Assembly (NCBI GenBank): GCA_036488085.1
Contig: DASXHZ010000055.1
Coordinates: forward strand, 1 to 49,837
Reading direction: 5' to 3'
DNA: 49,837 bases
Source: DASXHZ01 sp036488085
GTDB lineage: Bacteria; Acidobacteriota; Thermoanaerobaculia; Gp7-AA8
Within the stretch, counting starts at the first letter, position 1; every line of letters begins with the position of its first letter. Under the pieces are notes generated by a model. It saw only the letters and a program-made list of their open reading frames with translations, searched no databases and was not told where the DNA came from. Shown here in pieces: positions 44,086 to 49,837 of the stretch. The position numbers and the translations under genes were made by a program.

Positions 44086-44544
44086 TTACTTAGCGTCCGA
44101 CTTCACCGGCACCTTCTTCCACCATCCGTCCGCTTCCTTCCAGTTGTACCGCGGCTTCCCCTCGACCTTGTGGACGGTGGTGTCGGTCATCTCGAGCTTG
44201 TCGCCGTCGGACTTGAGGAAGAAGTCGACGTCGATCACCTTGCCGTGCGGGTCCTTCATGTCGACGCACGCGAAGTAGGTGTCGGCGTTGAGCTTCGAGA
44301 GGCGTTCGGTGTGGACGTGGTCGAGCTTGAGGTCCCACGTCTTGTGCAGTTCCGGATCGTCGACCTTGAAGACGCCGTCGGTCGCTTTCGCCTTCTCGGC
44401 GATGTCATGTTTGATCGCTTTCTCGAGATCGCTGGTCGAGAAGTCCTTCTTCGTGTTGGCCGGATGCTCAGGATGCTCCTGCGCGAGAACCGGCAGCGCG
44501 AGCAGCGACATGAGGGCAAACGCAATCGACAGTTTCCGTTTCAT
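44086..44544 (-). CDS. Secreted protein of unknown function
   Basis: A 152-aa protein with a clear signal peptide (MKRKLSIAFALMSLLALPVLA, cut before QEHPEH). The mature part is charged, with KKDFSTSDLEKAIKHDIAEKA, TYFACVDMKDPHGKVIDVDFFL and WKEADGWWKKVPV; the pattern of strands around Asp-rich turns suggests a small alpha/beta domain. It has one Cys and no lipobox. AAGGAGG precedes the ATG, so it uses a normal leader. I do not recognise the family. Confidence 0.7.
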   Translation of the reverse strand: MKRKLSIAFALMSLLALPVLAQEHPEHPANTKKDFSTSDLEKAIKHDIAEKAKATDGVFKVDDPELHKTWDLKLDHVHTERLSKLNADTYFACVDMKDPHGKVIDVDFFLKSDGDKLEMTDTTVHKVEGKPRYNWKEADGWWKKVPVKSDAK

Positions 44545-44583
44545 GGACGTCCTCCTTGGTGGGACCGAGCCTGAGCATACTCT

Positions 44584-45009
44584 TCATTCGCGTGTCGCCG
44601 TCACGACGATCGGAAGGCCGACGAAGACGATATGCCCGACCAACTGCACCCACCACCGCGGCGTGATCGGCGGCGGATGGTGAACGAATAGCGGGATGAC
44701 ACCGAGCGACATCACGAGCCAAATCAGCGGGCCGTAGACGATCGCGAACGTCCATCGCGGCCGCCAGAACGGCAGGATGCCGAAGATGAACACCGCCGAC
44801 CAGAAGTAGGCGACACAGAAGTGCATCAGGAGGCCGATGAGCGTCGTCCTCGCGCCGCCGCCGAAGGCGGATGGACCCACGAGCAGCGATGCGACGCCCT
44901 GCCACACGCGTTGCGGCGAGCCGTTCGTGATCACGCTCTGCACGGTCGCAAACAGACCGTCGCAGATGCCGGTGACGAGACCTGTGAGCAGCAGGCGCTT
45001 CGCTTTCAT
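44584..45009 (-). CDS. Small four-helix membrane protein, unknown function
   Basis: A 141-aa protein with four hydrophobic helices (about 5-25, 55-80, 85-105, 115-138) and short loops. The motif HHPPPITPRWW lies between helices 3 and 4. AAGGAGAA upstream of ATG 45009 fixes the start; the frame above it is a shadow. It lies between the methyltransferase and the secreted 152-aa protein on the same strand. I do not recognise the family. Confidence 0.65.
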   Translation of the reverse strand: MKAKRLLLTGLVTGICDGLFATVQSVITNGSPQRVWQGVASLLVGPSAFGGGARTTLIGLLMHFCVAYFWSAVFIFGILPFWRPRWTFAIVYGPLIWLVMSLGVIPLFVHHPPPITPRWWVQLVGHIVFVGLPIVVTATRE

Positions 45010-45023
45010 CTGTTCGCTTCTCC

Positions 45024-45872
45024 TTAAACGACTGCCTTCACGATCCGGCCGGCTCTCCCCACTCGCAGTCCGTCCTCGCGTCCCGCGAAGTATCGCGCGT
45101 TGATCTCCTCGCCACTCCAATCGACATGGGAACTGAAACCGGTTCGGCGCAGCAGAGCCGCCATCTCGTCCGGCAGGAAGAACGTCTTCCACGGCTCCCC
45201 CGCCTCAGCCACTCGTTTAGCCATGCGTCGGACGACGAATCGCTCCGCCATGTTCAGCGCCTGGCCGGAGAGGCCGTAGTCGAAGACGATCGTGGTGCCG
45301 GCGGGCAGCCTGCCCACCGACGCCAGCGTCGCTTCGATTGCATCCATTTCGAGGTACGGCACGACGCCGAGCCACGAAACGACCGCGGGCGACGCGTGGT
45401 CGAACGTGCACGACGCGAGAGCATCGTCGAGGGAGGCGAGGGAGAGGTCCGCCGCGACGAAGGTCACGTTCGACGGCACAGGAATCCCGGCTTCTTCCAA
45501 ACGGCGCCGCTTCTCGCGTTGCGTCGATGGATGGTCGACCTCGAATACACGGAGATCCGGGAACGGGTTCCGGTACGCGAACGTGTCGTAGCCGGCGCCG
45601 ACGATCGCGTATTGCCTCACCCCTCGCGCAACCGCCGCCGCGACCTCCTCCTCGGCGATCCTGCTTCGCACGACCAGAAACGCCCGCAGGTACTTCGAGA
45701 CCGGAGAGCGGTCGAGATACTTCGGATCCTCCCGGATGCGGTCGGCGACTTCCGGTGCCAGAATCCGCAACGCCAGCGGATCGCTGAACACCAGCGGCGC
45801 ATCAAGCAACTGGTGAGCCGCGCGACGTGCCGCGACCCGTTCCGCGGTGCGGCTTCCGACGCCTTCTCTCAT
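45024..45872 (-). CDS. SAM-dependent methyltransferase, LCM/PPM family
   Basis: A 282-aa class I methyltransferase of the leucine-carboxyl-methyltransferase-like family common in soil bacteria. Signature segments are SRTAERVAARRAAHQLLDAPLVFSDPLALRIL, the SAM motif YAIVGAGYDTFAYR, FEVDHPSTQREKRRRL and VSWLGVVPYL. The bacterial members mostly have unknown small-molecule substrates. It diverges from the DinB-like gene, with 23 bp between start codons. Confidence 0.9.
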   Translation of the reverse strand: MREGVGSRTAERVAARRAAHQLLDAPLVFSDPLALRILAPEVADRIREDPKYLDRSPVSKYLRAFLVVRSRIAEEEVAAAVARGVRQYAIVGAGYDTFAYRNPFPDLRVFEVDHPSTQREKRRRLEEAGIPVPSNVTFVAADLSLASLDDALASCTFDHASPAVVSWLGVVPYLEMDAIEATLASVGRLPAGTTIVFDYGLSGQALNMAERFVVRRMAKRVAEAGEPWKTFFLPDEMAALLRRTGFSSHVDWSGEEINARYFAGREDGLRVGRAGRIVKAVV

Positions 45873-45895
45873 TTGCGTGGCCTAGAATCGCACGG

Positions 45896-46306
45896 ATGGT
45901 GCTCGACGAGTGGGTTGACCTTCCCGGCGCGATCGAACGATCGGTCACGCCGCGCGAGACGGTGCATCACTTGCTCGAAGCGAACCTGGTGGCGTCGAAC
46001 ATGATCATCGCGGCGCTCGGGACGGACGAGTATGAATTCGATTGGGCGTGGCTCGTCCCGGATGATGAGTGGCGCGCGAGGCTCGGGTACGAGGCGATCG
46101 ACGAGCAGCTCGCGCTGGAGCTCTTTCGCGCTCTCACGCGGTACATCGCAGCGCTGCTGACGCGCGATCCCGCCTTGATGCAGCGGCGGATCCGGCTGCG
46201 AGACTCGACGAGCAGCGAGCCGTATGCGATCAGCATCGAGGGCATCCTCGCGCGCGAGGTCGATCACGCGCGGGAGCACCTCGCGCTAACTCCTCGCGCT
46301 AACTGA
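45896..46306 (+). CDS. DinB-like four-helix protein
   Basis: A 136-aa protein compatible with the DinB/YfiT four-helix fold: VHHLLEANLVASNMIIAALG early, a middle VPDDEWRARLGYEAIDEQLAL helix, and a C-terminal EVDHAREHL helix that could provide metal-binding histidines. Some family members use thiols in isomerase or transferase reactions; the call is moderate. The ATG at 45896 is chosen because TAGAAT (45883-45888) ends 7 nt before it, indicating a leaderless mRNA. The frame from 45827 would run through the divergent gene's start. Confidence 0.55.
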   Translation: MVLDEWVDLPGAIERSVTPRETVHHLLEANLVASNMIIAALGTDEYEFDWAWLVPDDEWRARLGYEAIDEQLALELFRALTRYIAALLTRDPALMQRRIRLRDSTSSEPYAISIEGILAREVDHAREHLALTPRAN

Positions 46307-46353
46307 TTGACGAAAACGCGATCGGCGCGGCGATCCATATGCCGGGTCACGCT

Positions 46354-46578
46354 GATTTGGCGCGAGGTCCGACTGATTTGGCGCGAGGTCCGACTCATTT
46401 GGCGCCGGGGCCGACTCATTTGGCACAAGGTCCGACTAATTGGGCGGGGAGTCCGACTAATTTGGCGCGAGGTCCGACTATTTTGGCGCGGGGGGCCGAC
46501 TATTTTGGCGCGGGGGCCGACTAATTTGGCGCGGGGGCCGACTCATTTGGCGCCGGGGTCGACTGATTTGGCGCACCC
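46354..46578. repeat. Tandem array of ten 21-bp repeats
   Basis: Ten complete copies and one partial copy of a unit close to GATTTGGCGCGAGGTCCGACT. Nine copies are exactly 21 bp; the seventh (46480-46501) has one extra G. Copies differ at the first base (G, C or A) and in the GC-rich middle, while TTTGGCGC and CCGACT are best kept. There are no spacers, so it is not CRISPR. The 21-bp period equals two helical turns, as in plasmid iterons. A 95-residue frame across it is a repeat artefact. It starts 48 bp after the DinB-like gene. Confidence 0.92.
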
Positions 46579-46888
46579 GATTCCGAAAACGTAAATTTTC
46601 CTGTCCTGAATTCGAAATCGGCGCGCGGTAAAGAAATCGAGCAGTCATTCAGCCCTCAATCGCTAAAGCCTTTCGTATCAGTGACTCGAGTCGCTTTCAC
46701 AGAGCCGTAACCGAATGGACACATCCATCTACTGATCGATTCTCGCTACCTTGAATGCAGTTCTTTGACAGGCATTTCGCGAGGTGCCATCGCCCACCAC
46801 GGTCCGGCCGGACCGGCGGCGGGTAACGAGAGACCGAGCGGTCGTGCGCGCGTGGCGCACGGCGCTCGGAGAAAGGAAGGTATTCATC
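46579..46888 (+). promoter_or_regulatory. Long upstream region of the 183-aa gene
   Basis: No gene is visible. It is less GC-rich than its surroundings up to about 46780. It contains GACTCGAGTC (a 10-bp palindrome near 46683), GTTCTTTGACA (46760-46770, like the rRNA boxA core and containing TTGACA) and a perfect 16-bp palindrome CGGTCCGGCCGGACCG (46800-46815). No matching -10 is seen 16-19 bp after TTGACA. The region may hold a long leader for the downstream gene. Confidence 0.4.
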
Positions 46889-47440
46889 ATGGCTAATACG
46901 AACAACACCCAGACCCCTGGAACCGACCCGACGACAACCCCTGTCACGCCCGACGAGGCGGTGCAAATCCTGCGAGCGCTGAAGGCCCGCATCGAGGCGC
47001 CGGACGACTCGCGCGTGGCTCAGGTGCGGTCGTTCACGCTGGCGAGCGTCGATCCGCACTTCATCACCGCATCGATCAACGCGATCGGCGCGGTCGAGGC
47101 GGTGCAGTCGGCGGTCGGCCGCACGGGAGAGGACGTGCGTCAGGAGGCGGAAACCGCATCGCGCTGGACGGCATTCACGGACGAGCTGCGGACAATGCTC
47201 GCCGCGTCCGTCGGTGCCGACCGGGTCCGCCGCCTGAACCTCGGCCTCACGGCATTGCAAACGTACAGCATCTGCAAGCAGGTGAGCCGCGACAGAACCC
47301 GAGCCCCGCAGGTCGCCGCCCATCTCCAGGAGATGAAGCGCCTGAACAAGCTCGGAGCGAAGTCGGGCAAGGCGTCATCTTCGAAGCCGCAGAACACCGG
47401 GCCGGTCACCACGACGAACCCCCCGGTGAACGCCTCATAA
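46889..47440 (+). CDS. Protein of unknown function with low-complexity ends
   Basis: A 183-aa protein with no signal peptide. Residues 1-22 are Thr/Asn/Pro-rich (MANTNNTQTPGTDPTTTPVTP), residues about 23-150 are predicted helical and charged (EAVQILRALKARIEAP, QLKxx-free AAHLQEMKRLNKLG), and the last 25 are Ser/Thr/Pro-rich. No domain recognised. ATG 46889 has AAGGAAGG eight bases upstream. The long leader and the neighbouring 21-bp array set it apart from nearby genes. It may be a structural or scaffold protein, but there is no direct evidence. Confidence 0.65.
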   Translation: MANTNNTQTPGTDPTTTPVTPDEAVQILRALKARIEAPDDSRVAQVRSFTLASVDPHFITASINAIGAVEAVQSAVGRTGEDVRQEAETASRWTAFTDELRTMLAASVGADRVRRLNLGLTALQTYSICKQVSRDRTRAPQVAAHLQEMKRLNKLGAKSGKASSSKPQNTGPVTTTNPPVNAS

Positions 47441-47501
47441 GTTGCCCCAGTTCCCGTTCCGGGCGCGCGTAAGCGCTCCCGGAACATTTCTGGCGGCGGC
47501 G

Positions 47502-47882
47502 TTACTCGCGGACGTGCTGCGAGACCGACAGCGTGTTTCCGTCGGGGTCTTTGAACCACGCCACCTTGTCGCCCGACGGCGCCGTCCAGACTCCCAGCTC
47601 ATCCTGCTCGAAGAAGCCGTATCGCTCGAACGCGACGCCTCGTCCCTCCAGCGTTCGCACGGCGTCGTGGATGTCCGGTACTTCCCATCCGACGATCGTG
47701 TAGCGAGCCGGCTGGAACTCCGGTGCCTTCACTACCCGAACGGTGACGCCGTTCGCCTCGAAAATGAGGGCGAAACCGTCGCTCGTAATGAACCGCAAAC
47801 CGAGCACCTCTTCATAGAACGGACGCGCTCTCTCGTAGTCGGTGGTCGGTACGAAGACAACCATCTTCAATGTGTCGAGCAT
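47502..47882 (-). CDS. VOC family protein divergent from an AraC regulator
   Basis: A 126-aa glyoxalase-fold protein: MVVFVPTTDYERARPFYEEVLGLRF at the start and WFKDPDGNTLSVSQ at the end. Substrate unknown. TACCTT ends 6 nt before the ATG, so the mRNA is probably leaderless. The start codon is 53 bp from that of the divergent AraC-type gene, a layout typical of a regulator and its target. Confidence 0.88.
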   Translation of the reverse strand: MLDTLKMVVFVPTTDYERARPFYEEVLGLRFITSDGFALIFEANGVTVRVVKAPEFQPARYTIVGWEVPDIHDAVRTLEGRGVAFERYGFFEQDELGVWTAPSGDKVAWFKDPDGNTLSVSQHVRE

Positions 47883-47898
47883 GCTCGTAAGGTACGGT

Positions 47899-47927
47899 TT
47901 GAAGGCGGCGCCCGCCTTCGCTACGAT
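47899..47927 (+). promoter_or_regulatory. Promoter of the AraC gene, leaderless type
   Basis: TTGAAG (47899-47904, 4/6), a 17-bp spacer and TACGAT (47922-47927) end 8 nt before the GTG start at 47936. This places the mRNA start at the start codon. Confidence 0.5.
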
Positions 47928-47935
47928 GACAAAAC

Positions 47936-48709
47936 GTGTCGCAAAAACGACAAGAGGTCATCACCTGCGGCCCGTTGCCGCACCCGATCACGCCGCTGAG
48001 CCACGAGTTCGCCGGCGATCACGAAATCCCTGCGCATCTTCATCCGGAACATCAGTTGATCTATGCCACGCGAGGCGTGATGACGGTGTGGTCGAACGAC
48101 GTGACGTGGGTCGTCCCTCCGCAACGTGCCGTCTGGATACCGGCCGGGACGCCGCATCGCATCACGATTCACGGCGTCGTCTCGATGAGGACGCTCTACG
48201 TGAAGACGCATCTCATCGCGTTTTCGCGAACGTGCTGCGTAGTCGGCGTCTCTCCGCTTCTCCGCGAGCTGATTCTCCACGCCTGCACGTTCCTCGGCTT
48301 GCGGCGACGCGTCCGGGCCGAAGCGCACCTGATCGACATGATCGTCGACCAGCTCGCGAGGCTGGAGATCTCGCCGCTGCAGCTCATTCATCCGTCCGAC
48401 CCCCGCGCCGCGCGCATCGCGGTCGCGCTTTCGCGGGACCCCGGCGATCGACGTTCGCTCGCCGCGGTCTGCGAGGCCGCCGGCGCGAGCAAGCGAACGA
48501 TCGAGCGTATCTTCCTGCTCGAGACGCACATGTCGCTCGGGCAGTGGCGGCAACAAGCACGGCTCGTCCACTCGCTGCGCCTCCTGGCGGCCGGCAGCAA
48601 GATCTCGCACGTCGCATTCGATGCTGGATACAGCACGCCCAGCGCGTTCATCGCGATGTTTCGCAAGGCTCTCGGGACGACGCCGCGACAATATTTCGGT
48701 ACGCCGTGA
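47936..48709 (+). CDS. AraC-family transcriptional regulator
   Basis: A 257-aa regulator with an N-terminal cupin sensor domain (GDHEIPAHLHPEHQLIYATRGVMTVWS, then WVVPPQRAVWIPAGTPH) and a C-terminal pair of helix-turn-helix motifs (RSLAAVCEAAGASKRTIERIF, ISHVAFDAGYSTPSAFIAMFRKALGTTPRQYF). The cupin keeps several His residues that could hold a ligand or metal. The start is GTG, supported by a promoter ending 8 nt upstream. It probably controls the divergent VOC gene; it converges with a second VOC gene. Confidence 0.93.
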   Translation: MSQKRQEVITCGPLPHPITPLSHEFAGDHEIPAHLHPEHQLIYATRGVMTVWSNDVTWVVPPQRAVWIPAGTPHRITIHGVVSMRTLYVKTHLIAFSRTCCVVGVSPLLRELILHACTFLGLRRRVRAEAHLIDMIVDQLARLEISPLQLIHPSDPRAARIAVALSRDPGDRRSLAAVCEAAGASKRTIERIFLLETHMSLGQWRQQARLVHSLRLLAAGSKISHVAFDAGYSTPSAFIAMFRKALGTTPRQYFGTP

Positions 48710-48710
48710 G

Positions 48711-49100
48711 TCACGACCGCGGCCGGCCGAAGAAGAGCACATAGCCATTGACGTCCCGCAGCTCGAAGCCTCTGAGGCCGTCGTGGGTGTCCTTCAGCGG
48801 AGCCGAGAAGGTGACGCCGCGCGACTCGAATTCGCCGGCCAGCGCATCCGGATCGGGCACGTACAGATAGGCATCCCACCGGGCATCCGCTTCACGTTGG
48901 CAGTTGGGGAGCGGCGGTACGCCGACGTCCTTGAACATGATCATCGCCCCGTCTCGCTTGACGATCCCGAAGAATGGATCTTCCTCGGGCTCGCGAAACG
49001 TGACCTCGAATCCAAGCTGGTCGCGATAGAACGCGAGCGTGGTGTCCAGGCCGGCCACGATGAAGAAGGGAGAGATACCGCCGATCACGGATGGGATCAT
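48711..49100 (-). CDS. VOC family protein
   Basis: A 129-aa glyoxalase/bleomycin-resistance-like protein: ISPFFIVAGLDTTLAFYRDQLGFEV, FFGIVKRDGAMIMF and the tail FELRDVNGYVLFFGRP. It has the pattern of the uncharacterised VOC branch related to bleomycin-binding proteins. Its stop lies one base after that of the convergent AraC gene, and its start is 48 bp from the divergent lipoprotein gene. Substrate unknown. Confidence 0.85.
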   Translation of the reverse strand: MIPSVIGGISPFFIVAGLDTTLAFYRDQLGFEVTFREPEEDPFFGIVKRDGAMIMFKDVGVPPLPNCQREADARWDAYLYVPDPDALAGEFESRGVTFSAPLKDTHDGLRGFELRDVNGYVLFFGRPRS

Positions 49101-49148
49101 ACGTCCGGCTGCGAGTAACTCTCGGAAGGCGCATCACGTACACGTTGT

Positions 49149-49837
49149 ATGCCGAGAAAAGTGCTGATTGCCTGTTGCTTTTCGCTTCTCGTCGCCGGCT
49201 GCGCGAACGAGCGATTGATTCGCCGAGTGAAGGCTTACACCGAAGCTCACCGGCATGGCGACGTCGCCCTCGAATCGGAAATGCTCTCCCCTGACGCGCG
49301 GACCTGGTACGAGAGCAAGAGCGGCGAAGGAGAACCGCTCCGACCCGGCCGCTCCGGCCGCTATGCGCATTGGGACGCGTTCTTCCACTCGCGATCGGTG
49401 ATGAGCGACTGGATCGTCCGCGGCCGCGACGTGACGGCCACGGTCCACGAGACGAACGACTTCTACCGCCTCCTCGACTGGAAGCCGAACCCGTATCAGA
49501 TGACCTGGTGGTTCGACGACCAAAACCGGATCACCGGCGTCATGGTTCGCTCGTTGCCGGGCAAGGAGACCAGCCGCATGCAGGAGTTTCGAGCCTGGGC
49601 CGCCGTTCACGACCCTTCGGAACTGGAGTCCCTCATGCCAAAGGGCAAGCTCGATCCGACCGGGGATCGTGCCGAGACATGGAAGGCGCTGCTGCTAGCG
49701 AGCTCACTAGGTCCGGAAGCTGGCTACCTAGGTCCGAGGGCTGGCTACCTAGGTCCGAGGGCTAGCTACCTAGGTCCGAGGGCTAGCTACCTAGGTCCGA
49801 GGGCTAGCTACCTAGGTCCGAGGGCTAGCTACCTAGG
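49149..49837 (+). CDS. Lipoprotein with a repeated C-terminus, cut by the window edge
   Basis: A frame of 229 codons that stays open to the right edge. It starts with a lipoprotein signal, MPRKVLIACCFSLLVAGC, lipobox VAGC with Cys18. Residues about 25-170 form one domain, probably alpha/beta, with YTEAHRHGDVALESEML, WYESKSGEGEPL and WWFDDQNRITGVMV, resembling SnoaL/NTF2-like secreted domains. From residue 187 the 21-bp array (49707-49837) is read in frame as heptapeptides LGPEAGY, LGPRAGY and then LGPRASY four times. The real C-terminus is outside the window. GTG 49161 is a possible later start. Confidence 0.7.
   Translation, partial: MPRKVLIACCFSLLVAGCANERLIRRVKAYTEAHRHGDVALESEMLSPDARTWYESKSGEGEPLRPGRSGRYAHWDAFFHSRSVMSDWIVRGRDVTATVHETNDFYRLLDWKPNPYQMTWWFDDQNRITGVMVRSLPGKETSRMQEFRAWAAVHDPSELESLMPKGKLDPTGDRAETWKALLLASSLGPEAGYLGPRAGYLGPRASYLGPRASYLGPRASYLGPRASYL
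49707..49837. repeat. Tandem array of 21-bp repeats reaching the window edge
   Basis: Six full units and a partial one of CTAGGTCCGAGGGCTAGCTAC. The first differs at three positions, the second at one, and units three to six are identical, which suggests growth toward the right edge. Each unit has CTAGG and GCTAGC palindromes. The phase keeps the lipoprotein frame open. The true copy number is unknown because the array runs off the sequence. Confidence 0.93.

Noticed and set aside
45827..45895. Longer N-terminus of the DinB-like protein
   Set aside because: It would overlap the start of the divergent methyltransferase gene, and a -10 hexamer 7 nt before ATG 45896 supports the shorter form.
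46360..46570. TTTGGCGC as E2F-like binding sites
   Set aside because: That motif belongs to eukaryotic regulators; the match is coincidental.
46354..46578. CRISPR array
   Set aside because: The repeats are contiguous with no unique spacers, and no cas gene is present.
46307..46594. Frame of 95 codons with LIWREVR repeats
   Set aside because: It is only the translation of the 21-bp array; the one 22-bp unit shifts the frame and no start signal precedes it.
46760..46770. boxA antitermination site of a second RNA operon
   Set aside because: GTTCTTTGACA matches the rRNA leader, but no structural RNA follows; probably chance.

Overview
The window looks like one end of a contig from a GC-rich, Gram-negative (diderm), menaquinone-using bacterium. 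My best guess is Acidobacteriota, judged from the 16S gene, the gene mix and the short intergenic repeats; I could not run a 16S comparison, so treat this as tentative. The left edge falls inside a 23S rRNA gene and the right edge inside a tandem repeat, both places where assemblies usually break.

Layout. 1-5500: rRNA operon on the minus strand (16S, tRNA-Ile, tRNA-Ala, 23S; the 5S would lie off the left edge), with a leader and two readable sigma70-type promoters. 5734-14520: minus-strand menaquinone operon menF-menD-menH-menB-menA-menC-menE ending in a coupled YfhO-like membrane protein; the last methyltransferase, menG/ubiE, is divergent 26 bp away. 15346-19921: thrA-thrB-thrC, all overlapping. 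19971-24620: small regulatory and accessory genes (winged-helix protein, VOC protein, lipoprotein, SWIB protein, MerR/TipA-like regulator with a divergent Cys-rich secreted protein, alpha/beta hydrolase, OYE-type flavin oxidoreductase). 24583-26768: minus-strand GNAT, membrane protein and gluQ. 26890-32505: ABC ATPase, FtsX/MacB-type permease, LolA-like carrier, outer-membrane barrel, then a NarL-type histidine kinase and response regulator: an envelope export module with its probable regulators. 32521-34500: nuclease-fold protein, trmJ and an HU gene with a clear terminator. 34655-40091: minus-strand tyrosine/homogentisate operon (PilZ protein, hpd, hmgA, an unknown 241-aa protein, fah), followed by an ABM-domain protein. 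40329-49837: zinc dehydrogenase and amino-acid permease, a LivK-type binding protein, a methyltransferase, a DinB-like protein, a 183-aa unknown, VOC proteins, an AraC regulator and a lipoprotein whose C-terminus is a growing 7-residue repeat.

Three patterns run across the window. (1) Intergenic elements built from 7-bp units (GTTACTC-type units facing GAGTAAC-type units) occur at four loci; several other inverted repeats abut start codons. (2) At about ten genes a -10-like hexamer lies 7-8 nt upstream of the start codon with no Shine-Dalgarno, which predicts leaderless mRNAs; this also settles several start codons. (3) Every men enzyme of the operon is shorter than its E. coli counterpart (quoted from memory), and MenH seems to lack about 50 internal residues.

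No transposase, integrase, phage gene or CRISPR array was found.
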